Origin: Gammaproteobacteria bacterium
GTDB taxonomy: Bacteria > Pseudomonadota > Gammaproteobacteria > Pseudomonadales > Oleiphilaceae
Length of the DNA: 12,811 nt
Direction: 5' to 3'
NCBI GenBank assembly: GCA_003695085.1
Contig: RFIV01000303.1
Span: forward strand, 1-12,811
Shown: one piece after another, positions 1 to 6,502 of the stretch
Layout of the letters: the number at the start of each line of letters is the position of its first letter
How positions within the stretch are numbered: the first letter of the stretch is position 1
Notes under the pieces: generated by a model
What the model saw: the letters and a program-made list of their open reading frames with translations, nothing else
What the model was told of the DNA's origin: nothing
Databases searched by the model: none
Position numbers and translations under genes: made by a program

Positions 1-719
1 CCTGGATGCAGGACAAGGCGCAGGGCCGTGCCGTGACGCTGACCGAGCGGCCAGAGCTGGCCATGATTGCCGTTCAGGGGCCAACCGCCCGTGACAAGGT
101 CGCGAAGGTGCTGAGTGAGGCGGACGCTGAAGCCATGCTGGCCCTGAAGCCTTTTACCGCGTGCGAGGCGGGCGACTGGATGATCTGTCGCACAGGCTAT
201 ACCGGCGAGGATGGTCTGGAAATCATGGTGCCGCAAGCAGAAGCCCCGACCTTTTGGGCGGAACTCATCGAGCAGGGCGTCCGGCCCTGTGGTCTGGGCG
301 CGCGGGATACGCTGCGCCTGGAAGCGGGCATGAACCTCTACGGCTCCGACATGGATGAATCCGTCACGCCGCTGGAATCCAACATGGGGTGGACGGTGGC
401 CTGGGAGCCGGCGGATCGGGATTTCATCGGCCGGGCGGCGCTGGAAAAGCAGAAGGCCGAGGGCAACGTCCGTCAGCTTACCGGGCTGGTCATGCGCCAG
501 CGCGGTGTGCTGCGGGGGCATCAGAAAGTGATCACCGACCAGGGTGAAGGCGAGATCACCAGCGGCACGTTCTCCCCGACGCTGGGATTCAGTGTCGCAT
601 TGGCGCGCATTCCGGCGGGCGTGACTGGGACCGTCAAGGTTGAAATACGCGGGAAACAGGTGGAGGCCGAAGTGGTCAGGCCGCCGTTTGTCCGCAACGG
701 CAAATGTGTTTTCGAATAA
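1..719 (+). CDS. gcvT: Aminomethyltransferase (glycine cleavage T-protein), 5' truncated
   Basis: T-protein of the cytosolic glycine cleavage system. It transfers the methylene group from the aminomethyl-lipoyl arm of GcvH to tetrahydrofolate and releases ammonia. The reading frame is open from the left edge (first full codon at 3) to TAA at 717-719, giving about 239 residues, roughly the C-terminal two thirds of a usual 360-370-residue protein. Visible family motifs are RTGYTGEDGLEI, the folate-domain stretch GLGARDTLRLEAGMNLYG followed by DMDE, and in the C-terminal barrel TSGTFSPTLG and VRPPFVRNGK. The internal ATG at 6 is not the start because the N-terminal folate-binding region is missing. 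It is followed after 23 bases by gcvH, so it is evidently the upstream member of a gcvT-H-PA-PB operon. Any glycine riboswitch or promoter would lie outside the window. Confidence 0.97.
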   Translation, partial: WMQDKAQGRAVTLTERPELAMIAVQGPTARDKVAKVLSEADAEAMLALKPFTACEAGDWMICRTGYTGEDGLEIMVPQAEAPTFWAELIEQGVRPCGLGARDTLRLEAGMNLYGSDMDESVTPLESNMGWTVAWEPADRDFIGRAALEKQKAEGNVRQLTGLVMRQRGVLRGHQKVITDQGEGEITSGTFSPTLGFSVALARIPAGVTGTVKVEIRGKQVEAEVVRPPFVRNGKCVFE

Positions 720-742
720 TTCAATATCGAGAGGGTCAAAAC

Positions 743-1138
743 ATGAGTCAGATTCCCGCAGAACTGAAGTACGCATCCACACACGAGTGGGTCCGCCTCG
801 AAGAAGGTGGCATTGCCGTTGTGGGGATTACCGATCATGCCCAGGCAGCGCTGGGTGACATCGTGTTCGTCGAGACACCCGAAGTGGGCACCACAGTGGC
901 CGCCGGTGACGAGGCGGGCGTGGTGGAGTCCGTGAAAGCCGCCTCCGATATCTACGCGCCCATTGCCGGTGAAGTCGTGGAAGTGAACGCGGCACTGGAG
1001 GACGCGCCGGAGACCGTCAACAACGATCCCTATGGTGACGGCTGGTTCTTCAAGCTCAAGGTCAGCGATCCGTCCGAGCTGGACGCTCTGCTGGATGCCG
1101 ACGCCTACCGCGAAGTCTGTGAAGCCGAAGACCACTAA
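743..1138 (+). CDS. gcvH: Glycine cleavage system H-protein
   Basis: Small lipoyl carrier that shuttles the aminomethyl group between P-, T- and L-proteins. The 131-residue product matches the usual length of about 129. The lipoylation site is Lys65 in VVESVKAASD, followed by the typical YAPIAGEVVEVN turn and the C-terminal motifs VNNDPYGDGWFF and LDADAY. I chose ATG 743 because the translation then begins MSQIPAELKYASTHEW, the normal H-protein N-terminus, and because GAGAGGG at 729-735 is a good ribosome binding site. An in-frame ATG at 704 would add 13 unrelated residues and overlap the end of gcvT. gcvPA begins 9 bases downstream. No odd features. Confidence 0.98.
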   Translation: MSQIPAELKYASTHEWVRLEEGGIAVVGITDHAQAALGDIVFVETPEVGTTVAAGDEAGVVESVKAASDIYAPIAGEVVEVNAALEDAPETVNNDPYGDGWFFKLKVSDPSELDALLDADAYREVCEAEDH

Positions 1139-1147
1139 GGGGCCGTC

Positions 1148-2515
1148 ATGCCTTTTATTCCCCATACCGATGAAGATCGTCAGCTCATGGAGGCAGCCTG
1201 CGGGGTGGCCTCCATCGAAGAGCTGTTTGACGAAATTCCCGATAACCTGAAAGCCGGTGAACTCACGCGAGTGCCCGAGGGTCTGAGTGAAATGGCCATG
1301 CTGCAGAAGATGCAGGCGGCCGCCGAACAGGACCGCGGGGCCGTATGCTTTCTGGGCGGAGGGGCCTGGGAGCATCATATCCCGTCCGCTGTCTGGGACA
1401 TTGCCGCGCGCGGCGAGTTCATGACGGCCTACACGCCCTATCAGGCGGAGGCCAGCCAGGGTACGCTGCAGCTGATCTACGAATACCAGACCATGATGGC
1501 CAATCTCATGGCCATGGATGTGTCCAACGCCTCGCTGTATGACGGCGCCTCGGCCCTGGCCGAGGCCGTACTGATGGCGGTTCGAAGCCAGCGGCGTATC
1601 AAGGATCACCGCATTCTGATGCCACGCACGGTCAACCCTCGCTATCGCAGTGCGGTGCGGGCACTGGTGGAGCCTCAGGAGATTGAGGTGGTTGAGGTGG
1701 CACTCGACACCGATAGCCTGACCACATCCCGCCAGGCACTGGAGGCAGCCGCCGGTGAGGGGGCAACGGCACTGGTACTGCCATTCCCCAACTATTTCGG
1801 CAAGCTGGAAGATGTGCAGGCGCTGACAGACTGGGCGCACGAGCAGGGCATGCTGGTGATTGCGCTGGTCAACCCGCTGGCCATGAGCGCACTGGTGCCG
1901 CCCGGAGAGTGGGGCGAAACCGGGGCCGACATCGCCGTGGGTGACGGACAGCCTCTGGGCCTGCCGCTCAGCTCCGGCGGACCCTACTATGGTTTCATGG
2001 TTTGCCGGCAGTCGCTGGTGCGCCAGATGCCGGGCCGGATTATCGGTCAGACAGTGGACGGAGAAGGCAAGCGCGGCTTCACCCTGACGCTGCAGGCGCG
2101 TGAGCAGCATATTCGCCGCGGCAAGGCGACCTCCAATATCTGTACCAACCAGGGACTGGCGGTGACGGCGTCGACCATTCACATGTCCCTGCTCGGGGCC
2201 GAAGGGTTGGCGCGGGTGGCGCGGCAGTGTCACCACAACGCCTGGAGCCTGCGGGAAAGTCTGCGAGGAATTCAGGGTGTTTCGCTGCCGGGCAGCGATG
2301 CCATGTTCCACGAATTCGTGGTTCAAACTGACAAGCCCGTAGCGGACGTGCTGGCAGCCCTGGATGCACGGGATATTCTGGCGGGCATCGATCTGACAGC
2401 CGACTATCCGGAGCTAGGGCAGGCCATGCTGGTGGCGGTGACCGAAACCCGCACACCGGAGCAATTGGCGGCATACACTGAAGCACTGAAGGCAGTGATG
2501 GAGGGGCAGGCATGA
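1148..2515 (+). CDS. gcvPA: Glycine dehydrogenase (decarboxylating), subunit 1
   Basis: N-terminal half of the split P-protein, which with GcvPB decarboxylates glycine on pyridoxal phosphate and loads the aminomethyl group onto lipoyl-GcvH. At 455 residues it has the normal subunit-1 length. Recognisable stretches are FLGGGAWEHHIPSAV (about 68-82), the region up to YDGASALAEA (131-140), DGQPLGLPLSSGGPYYGF (266-283), and further on MPGRIIGQTVDGEGKRGF and KATSNICTNQGL. It has the aminotransferase-like fold but lacks the PLP lysine, which is on subunit 2, as expected. The start ATG 1148 has AAGGGG at 1137-1142 overlapping the gcvH stop, so translation is probably coupled. Its stop overlaps the gcvPB start by ATGA at 2512-2515. 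The two-subunit arrangement occurs in many bacteria and archaea but not in E. coli, where GcvP is a single chain of about 957 residues. Confidence 0.97.
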   Translation: MPFIPHTDEDRQLMEAACGVASIEELFDEIPDNLKAGELTRVPEGLSEMAMLQKMQAAAEQDRGAVCFLGGGAWEHHIPSAVWDIAARGEFMTAYTPYQAEASQGTLQLIYEYQTMMANLMAMDVSNASLYDGASALAEAVLMAVRSQRRIKDHRILMPRTVNPRYRSAVRALVEPQEIEVVEVALDTDSLTTSRQALEAAAGEGATALVLPFPNYFGKLEDVQALTDWAHEQGMLVIALVNPLAMSALVPPGEWGETGADIAVGDGQPLGLPLSSGGPYYGFMVCRQSLVRQMPGRIIGQTVDGEGKRGFTLTLQAREQHIRRGKATSNICTNQGLAVTASTIHMSLLGAEGLARVARQCHHNAWSLRESLRGIQGVSLPGSDAMFHEFVVQTDKPVADVLAALDARDILAGIDLTADYPELGQAMLVAVTETRTPEQLAAYTEALKAVMEGQA

Positions 2516-3981
2516 GCGAACTGATCTTTGAACGCAGCAAGCCCGGTCGTCAGGCCCGTGCGCAGCGTCCGGGTGGGGAGGAAGCCCCCCTGCATCAGAT
2601 TCCGGAAGGGTTCCTGCGTCAGACACCGCCGGCCATGCCGGAAGCGTCCGAGATGCAGGTGGTGCGGCACTACACCAATCTGTCGCGCAAGAACTTCTCC
2701 ATCGATACGCACTTCTACCCGCTCGGCTCCTGTACCATGAAGTACAACCCGCGCGGCGCCCACAAGGCGGCGAGCCTTCCCGGATTCCTGCAGCGGCATC
2801 CGCTGGCACCGCCGAGTCGCAGCCAGGGTGTGCTGTCCTGCCTGTACCATCTGCAGGAGATCATCGCCGATGTCACCGGTATGGATGGTGTCTCGCTGGC
2901 TCCCATGGCAGGCGCTCAGGGTGAATATGCGGGAATTGCCATGATTCGGGGCTATCACCTGTCACGCGGCGATACCGGGCGCAATGAGGTGATCGTCCCC
3001 GTCAACGCCCACGGCACCAACCCGGCTACTGCGACCATGTGTGGCTTCAAGGTGGTGGAGATCGCCGTGAACAAGGACGGCGATGTGGACCTGGACGCAC
3101 TGGATGCTGCGCTGGGGCCGAAAACTGCCGCCCTGATGCTGACCAATCCGTCCACCTGTGGCGTGTTCGAGCGCAACATCCGCGAGATTGCCGACAAGGT
3201 CCACGCAGCCGGTGGCCTGCTCTATTACGATGGGGCCAACCTCAACGCCATCCTGGGCAAGGTACGCCCGGGCGACATGGGCTTTGATGTCATGCACCTG
3301 AACCTGCACAAGACCTTTGCCACGCCCCATGGCGGGGGTGGGCCGGGAGCGGGTCCGGTCGCCTTTGTCGAGCGTTTGCGGCCCTTCCAGCCGACACCGG
3401 TCGTGGTGAAGGCGGAGGCCGGGTACCGCTGGGCGGACAAACGGGATCTGCCGGATTCCATCGGTAACCTGTCGGCGTTCATGGGCAACGCGGGTATCTT
3501 GCTGCGTGCCTATGCCTACGCGCTGATGCTCGGTCGCGAGGGGATGGTGCGAGTGGCCGAGTATGCCACGCTCAACGCCAACTACATGGCGGTGAAGCTG
3601 AAGGAAGCAGGGTTCAGATTGGCGTATCCCAACCGCCGGGCGTCCCACGAATTCATCGTGACCCTGGCGCCGGAGCTGAAGGAAACCGGCGTGAGTGCCA
3701 TGGACTTTGCCAAGCGCCTGCTGGATTTTGGCTTCCATGCGCCGACCACCTACTTCCCGCTGCTGGTGCCCGAGTGTTTCCTCATCGAGCCCACGGAAAC
3801 CGAATCGATTGATGAGATCGACGGGTTTGTCGAGGCCATGAAAACCATTCGGGAAGAGGCCTTCACCCAGCCGGATCGCGTCAAGACCGCGCCGCACACC
3901 ACGCCGGTGCAGCGCCTGGACGATGTGAAGGCTGCGCGTGAGCTGAACCTCAAGTACGTGCCGGCCGATACGGCGATCTGA
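2512..3981 (+). CDS. gcvPB: Glycine dehydrogenase (decarboxylating), subunit 2
   Basis: Catalytic, PLP-binding half of the split glycine cleavage P-protein. The 489-residue product has the standard subunit-2 length. The cofactor lysine is Lys267 in NLHKTFATPHGGGGPG. Other family motifs are THFYPLGSCTMKYNP near the N-terminus, GMDGVSLAPMAGAQGEYAG, NAHGTNPATATMCGF, the YYDGANLNA strand just before the PLP lysine, and HEFIVTL and TTYFPLLVPE in the C-terminal domain. The start ATG 2512 overlaps the gcvPA stop in an ATGA junction and is preceded by GGAGGGG at 2500-2506, so both subunits are likely made in step. It is the last gene of the operon; the next gene is convergent after 42 bases. Lipoamide dehydrogenase, the fourth component, is absent from the window and is normally shared with 2-oxoacid dehydrogenases. 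Confidence 0.97.
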   Translation: MSELIFERSKPGRQARAQRPGGEEAPLHQIPEGFLRQTPPAMPEASEMQVVRHYTNLSRKNFSIDTHFYPLGSCTMKYNPRGAHKAASLPGFLQRHPLAPPSRSQGVLSCLYHLQEIIADVTGMDGVSLAPMAGAQGEYAGIAMIRGYHLSRGDTGRNEVIVPVNAHGTNPATATMCGFKVVEIAVNKDGDVDLDALDAALGPKTAALMLTNPSTCGVFERNIREIADKVHAAGGLLYYDGANLNAILGKVRPGDMGFDVMHLNLHKTFATPHGGGGPGAGPVAFVERLRPFQPTPVVVKAEAGYRWADKRDLPDSIGNLSAFMGNAGILLRAYAYALMLGREGMVRVAEYATLNANYMAVKLKEAGFRLAYPNRRASHEFIVTLAPELKETGVSAMDFAKRLLDFGFHAPTTYFPLLVPECFLIEPTETESIDEIDGFVEAMKTIREEAFTQPDRVKTAPHTTPVQRLDDVKAARELNLKYVPADTAI

Positions 3982-3985
3982 CCGA

Positions 3986-4006
3986 GGTGGGGGCTGTGCC
4001 CCCTCC
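3986..4006 (+). terminator. GC-rich hairpin between gcvPB and the HDOD gene
   Basis: Five bases after the gcvPB stop, GGGGGC (3989-3994), a TGT loop and GCCCCC (3998-4003) form a perfect 6-bp stem, extendable by two G-C pairs across one T-T mismatch. It sits in the 42-base gap between convergent genes, where a bidirectional terminator would be expected. Neither side carries a T-run, so it is not a classic intrinsic terminator; it may only block 3' exonucleases or assist Rho-dependent termination. Confidence 0.4.
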
Positions 4007-4023
4007 CTCAGCGCCCGGGTGCG

Positions 4024-4902
4024 CTAGCGGTAATTGCAGACGGAAATGCCCATTTCCGTGAAGGCGATCCGCAAGTCATCTACGTCCACATCCGTCAGGC
4101 CCAGGTAATCCAGGGCCAGATGCCCGACCTGGGCCCACTCGTAGTCCTCGGTCTGTCCTCCCAGGATATGGAAATTGCCGCAGATGTGCTCGGCCAGCTT
4201 GAGCAGGCTCATCAGCGTGCGTTCGTCCGGTCGCGCCGCGGAACCGGGATCAAGATAGGGTTCGGCCCGGTGGTGGTCTGCAATGACCTTGCAGATGTGA
4301 CCGGGCAGGTTCCAGCTTTTGGCCGTGTAGTAGCCGATCACCGCGTGGTTGGTCTTGTAGTGACGGTTTTCCACATCCAGGATGGCGTCCTTTTCGGGTT
4401 CGGCATAACTGGCTTCCATGACGTCGGAATAGTCCGGATACCGGCTCATCATCAGCGGGATGCCGCAGTTGTGGAAGAGGCCGAGCGTGTAGGCCTCATC
4501 GGGGCTGTGGTAGCCCACCTTGCGGGCGACATTGAGCGCAATGTTGGCAATGTCGGTCGCCGTATCCCAGAAACGGGTCAGCGCGACGATGGTTTCATCC
4601 GTCATTTCGCCCTTGATGGCGATACCGTTGACGATATTGATGACGCTCTTGAGTCCGAGCAGCGATACCGCCTGCTGAATCGAAGTGATCTTGTTCGACA
4701 GGCCGAACAGCGGGGAATTGACAAACTTGAGGATGGTGCCTGACAGCCCCACATCCTGACTGATCAGCTCGGCGATGCGGCCCAGATCCGGGTCGGGCAT
4801 GATCTGCTCCATTTGCAGATCCACCAGAATCTGGGGTTGCGGCGGAATCTTGATGCCCTGGAGAATCCTTGCGATTTGCGCTTCGTCGAGTGTGACGCTC
4901 AT
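4024..4902 (-). CDS. HDOD-domain protein
   Basis: Cytosolic signalling-type protein of the HDOD family, related to but distinct from HD-GYP phosphodiesterases; members act as regulators of unknown ligand in many proteobacteria. The 292-residue product is almost entirely the HDOD domain: IPPQPQILVDLQ at about 19-30, the hallmark LKFVNSPLFGLSNKITSIQQA near 58-78 with VSLLGLKSVINIV after it, then FHNCG at 143-147 and ADHHR at 208-212. The position equivalent to the metal-binding Asp of the HD pair is Asn145, as in many HDOD proteins, so phosphohydrolase activity is unlikely. There is no receiver, GGDEF or kinase domain attached. I chose ATG 4902 rather than the more upstream ATG at 5034 because MSVTLDEAQIARIL is a natural N-terminus; the 44 extra residues would cover the promoter region and part of the divergent gene. 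The function is not predictable from context. Confidence 0.88.
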   Translation of the reverse strand: MSVTLDEAQIARILQGIKIPPQPQILVDLQMEQIMPDPDLGRIAELISQDVGLSGTILKFVNSPLFGLSNKITSIQQAVSLLGLKSVINIVNGIAIKGEMTDETIVALTRFWDTATDIANIALNVARKVGYHSPDEAYTLGLFHNCGIPLMMSRYPDYSDVMEASYAEPEKDAILDVENRHYKTNHAVIGYYTAKSWNLPGHICKVIADHHRAEPYLDPGSAARPDERTLMSLLKLAEHICGNFHILGGQTEDYEWAQVGHLALDYLGLTDVDVDDLRIAFTEMGISVCNYR

Positions 4903-4929
4903 AAGTACAGCCTTGGTCTTGATGCATCC

Positions 4930-4935
4930 AGTATA
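4930..4935 (-). promoter_or_regulatory. Possible -10 element for the HDOD gene
   Basis: On the minus strand this reads TATACT, five of six matches to the sigma-70 -10 consensus, 28 bases upstream of the HDOD start codon. No good -35 lies at 16-18 bases; TTGAAT is 23 bases away. A second TATACT on the plus strand at 4981-4986 is correspondingly placed for the divergent small gene. The assignment rests mainly on position. Confidence 0.35.
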
Positions 4936-4980
4936 GGTGACCCGCTGAAGGTTGCCATATTCAAAAGCGGGTGTGGCAGC

Positions 4981-4986
4981 TATACT
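4981..4986 (+). promoter_or_regulatory. Possible -10 element for the 89-residue gene
   Basis: TATACT, five of six matches to the -10 consensus, lies 33 bases upstream of the start at 5019. The nearest -35-like hexamer, TTGCCA at 4952-4957, is 23 bases away, which is too long for a normal promoter. It may therefore need an activator, or the true promoter is elsewhere in the 116-base divergent gap. Confidence 0.33.
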
Positions 4987-5018
4987 TGAGCCAGCAGAGA
5001 ACAAAAAGGAGAGAAAGC

Positions 5019-5288
5019 ATGTCCTCGACCGCACTTGAAAGCCAGCAGGCCAAGACCATTGATGAAATGAAAGGGTTCATTCGCAAGGTGCTTGCAGACC
5101 CCACTATCCCGGCCGTGTGCATGGAAATTGCCCGGAAATATCAGAATGACCCGGACGGTCGCCGCAAGATGGCCGAGGAGATCAGTGCGTCCACTACCAT
5201 ACGCATTCCCGAAAACTGGAGCGATGCGGACAAGATCTTCCTTGATGCCATTCATGAAGTGCTCGAAGACGAACAGGCGCTCTACTGA
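5019..5288 (+). CDS. Small hypothetical protein, 89 residues
   Basis: I do not recognise this protein. It starts at ATG 5019 behind a strong purine-rich ribosome binding site (AAAAAGGAG, 5004-5012) and ends at TGA 5286-5288. The product is acidic, hydrophilic and probably mostly helical: an N-terminal stretch TALESQQAKTIDEMKGFIRK, then LADPTIPAVCMEIARKYQND, GRRKMAEEI, and a C-terminal IPENWSDADKIFLDAIHEVL. There is one cysteine (Cys34), no signal peptide, no membrane segment and no known motif. The start at 4971 in the same frame would add 16 residues before this strong ribosome binding site and is unlikely. It is divergent from the HDOD gene and convergent, 36 bases apart, with the DUF962 gene. 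Good codon use and ribosome binding site argue that it is real. A partner role for the HDOD protein is only a guess from adjacency. Confidence 0.8.
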   Translation: MSSTALESQQAKTIDEMKGFIRKVLADPTIPAVCMEIARKYQNDPDGRRKMAEEISASTTIRIPENWSDADKIFLDAIHEVLEDEQALY

Positions 5289-5324
5289 GCGCCCAGAATA
5301 CCCGGCCGGCAGTGGATGTCCGTG

Positions 5325-5795
5325 TCAGATCGGGATGCCAGCCTTTCGGTAGAGGAAATGCATCAGCCAGGCCGGGCCGATCAGCAGGAACTGCACATCC
5401 TTGAAAAAGGACGGTCGCTTGCCTTCGATGGCGTGGCCGATGAACTGCAAGACCCACATCACCACGAACAGGATCAGTGACATCTGCCAGACCGGCAGGT
5501 GGTTCAGGCTATCGTACCAGGCCACCAGCGCGATATCCGCTGCCGTAAACAGTGCCATGCCCACGGCCAGAGAGGGTGACAGGCGCACGTACCAGAGCAC
5601 GGCCAGCACCATGGCAATGGTCGCCCAGTTCAGCCAGGGTACCTGAGACATCATCTCGGGTACCGGAATCGACCAGAGCAGCCCGACCACAGTCGTGAAG
5701 ATGGTCGGTACCGCAATCCAGTGAATCAGCTTGTTGACCGGGTGCCGGTGGCTTTCGCCGTAGGCATCCATCCATTGTTGTGCTGTCAGTGCCAT
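5325..5795 (-). CDS. DUF962 / Mpo1-like membrane protein
   Basis: Integral membrane protein of the DUF962 (YGL010w) family. The studied member, yeast Mpo1, is an Fe(II)-dependent dioxygenase acting on 2-hydroxy fatty acids in alpha-oxidation; the bacterial role is unproven. The 156-residue product has the family's N-terminal block HRHPVNKLIHWIAVP (16-30), four hydrophobic segments (about 26-42, 58-72, 76-94 and 103-122), and the C-terminal block GHAIEGKRPSFFKD followed by LIGPAWLMHFLYR. Conserved His16, His18, His25, His121 and His146 are candidate iron ligands. The start ATG 5795 is preceded by AGAGAGGG on the minus strand (about 5803-5810). It lies 87 bases downstream of lrp on the same strand and could be cotranscribed or have its own promoter. 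Assignment to the family is confident; the reaction is inferred. Confidence 0.88.
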   Translation of the reverse strand: MALTAQQWMDAYGESHRHPVNKLIHWIAVPTIFTTVVGLLWSIPVPEMMSQVPWLNWATIAMVLAVLWYVRLSPSLAVGMALFTAADIALVAWYDSLNHLPVWQMSLILFVVMWVLQFIGHAIEGKRPSFFKDVQFLLIGPAWLMHFLYRKAGIPI

Positions 5796-5882
5796 TGAAA
5801 CGCCCTCTCTTGTTTTTGCGTTATGTCAATCTATCAGGGCGCATGACGTCTTGCATTGATAATTTGTGCCACCTGTGTTTAT

Positions 5883-6371
5883 TCAGTCTTCAATCAGACG
5901 TGGACCGAGTGGAATGGACAGCGTTTCCTTGACCGTCTCCATCACCACGTAGGAGCGCGACTCCCTGACGTGCGGCAGTTCCAGCACGGTTTCCCCCAGA
6001 AAGCGGCGGTAGGCCTCCATGTCCGCGACGCGAGCCTTGATGAGGTAGTCGAAGTTGCCGGACACCAGATGGCACTCCTGGATTTCTTCAATCCGCATGG
6101 CCGCGGCCTTGAAGTCGGCAAAGACACCGGGGGCGGTGCGCTCCAGATTGATTTCGATAAAAACAACCAGATTGGTTTTCAGCCGGCGCGCATTGAGGTG
6201 GGCAAAATACCCCCGGATATAGCCGCGCTCTTCCAGCCGTCGCACCCGCTCCAGGCAGGGTGACGGACTCAGGTTTACGCGGCGTGACAGCTCGGCATTG
6301 GTGATGCGGGCGTTGGCCTGCAACTCGCGCAAAATGGCCAGGTCAATGCGGTCTAAGGTTTTATGGGTCAT
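5883..6371 (-). CDS. lrp: Leucine-responsive regulatory protein (Lrp/AsnC family)
   Basis: DNA-binding transcription factor that responds to amino acids. The 162 residues hold an N-terminal winged helix-turn-helix (about 5-60, with LDRIDLAILRELQ and LSPSPCLERVRRLEERG) and a C-terminal effector-binding RAM domain with the signature EEIQECHLVSGNFDYLIK. From recall, both blocks are nearly the same as in E. coli Lrp (164 residues), so it is an Lrp-type rather than AsnC-type member. The ATG at 6371 is the only usable start in frame; no clear ribosome binding site precedes it. The gene is divergent from ald, and the shared control region carries three palindromes, one overlapping its own likely -10, which suggests autoregulation as well as control of ald. 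Family knowledge: Lrp also regulates gcv in E. coli, and a gcv operon lies a few kilobases away here. Confidence 0.93.
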   Translation of the reverse strand: MTHKTLDRIDLAILRELQANARITNAELSRRVNLSPSPCLERVRRLEERGYIRGYFAHLNARRLKTNLVVFIEINLERTAPGVFADFKAAAMRIEEIQECHLVSGNFDYLIKARVADMEAYRRFLGETVLELPHVRESRSYVVMETVKETLSIPLGPRLIED

Positions 6372-6379
6372 TTGCAGTA

Positions 6380-6392
6380 CAAAATGCTTTTG
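6380..6392. promoter_or_regulatory. Palindrome 1 in lrp-ald control region
   Basis: CAAAA-TGC-TTTTG is an inverted repeat with perfect 5-bp arms, centred at 6386 in the lrp leader, 9 bases before the lrp start codon. It is centred 21 bases, two helical turns, from the next palindrome. It could be an Lrp half-octamer contact site or a translational control element for lrp. The match to the Lrp consensus is poor, so the assignment depends on its place in the array. Confidence 0.4.
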
Positions 6393-6399
6393 CTGATAG

Positions 6400-6414
6400 A
6401 TAATTCAGAATTAT
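6400..6414. promoter_or_regulatory. Palindrome 2 in lrp-ald control region
   Basis: ATAATTCAGAATTAT is a perfect inverted repeat with 7-bp arms around a central A, centred at 6407. It overlaps the minus-strand -10 hexamer of lrp (6410-6415) and the expected lrp transcription start, a typical place for autorepression. Such AT-rich symmetric sites fit Lrp-family binding, although this one lacks the outer CAG/CTG of the E. coli consensus. Confidence 0.5.
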
Positions 6415-6415
6415 A
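6410..6415 (-). promoter_or_regulatory. lrp -10 element
   Basis: The minus strand reads TATAAT, a perfect -10 consensus, 39 bases upstream of the lrp ATG. No strong -35 sits at 16-18 bases; the best nearby, TTCCTG, is 20 bases away. The predicted transcription start is near 6403, inside palindrome 2. Confidence 0.55.
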
Positions 6416-6420
6416 GGTTT

Positions 6421-6449
6421 TTGATTGTGGGAATACAGGAAAATATTCT
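6421..6449 (+). promoter_or_regulatory. Candidate sigma-70 promoter of ald
   Basis: TTGATT (6421-6426) and TATTCT (6444-6449) are separated by exactly 17 bases and lie 54 bases upstream of the ald ATG. Each hexamer matches consensus at four of six positions. The Lrp-like box at 6436-6450 covers the -10 and part of the spacer. An alternative -10, TATGCT at 6462-6467, has no good -35; if it were the real one, the box would lie over the -35 and could serve activation instead of repression. Confidence 0.5.
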
Positions 6450-6450
6450 G
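6436..6450. promoter_or_regulatory. Lrp-box-like site upstream of ald
   Basis: CAGGAAAATATTCTG matches the published E. coli Lrp consensus YAGHAWATTWTDCTR at 13 of 15 positions; the misses are G at position 4 and A at position 8. The outer CAG and CTG arms are intact. It is centred at 6443, 36 bases from palindrome 2, in the gap between lrp and ald. It is the best regulatory-site match in the window. Confidence 0.6.
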
Positions 6451-6502
6451 CCCGATCCCGCTATGCTGAGAAGGATAGTGACTGGGGTTGATGAGGTGAG
6501 TG

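Noticed and set aside
521..2326. 601-codon open frame on the minus strand opposite gcvT, gcvH and gcvPA
   Set aside because: It lies wholly antisense to well-recognised genes, its translation is rich in His, Gly and Arg with no family resemblance, and long antisense frames are common in GC-rich DNA.
2962..3897. 311-codon antisense frame opposite gcvPB
   Set aside because: It is fully contained in a gene with a clear PLP lysine and family motifs; the composition is typical of a shadow frame.
4120..4743. 207-codon plus-strand frame opposite the HDOD gene
   Set aside because: Valine/glycine-rich translation with no start signal; the HDOD signature is on the other strand.
4903..5034. N-terminal extension of the HDOD gene that looks like a signal peptide
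   Set aside because: It would run through the divergent promoter region and into the small gene at 5019, and the HDOD protein has a natural start at 4902; HDOD proteins are cytosolic.
5824..5829. Perfect TTGACA on the minus strand upstream of the DUF962 gene as a -35 element
   Set aside because: No -10-like hexamer lies 15-19 bases downstream; the region there is AGAGAGGG, the ribosome binding site.
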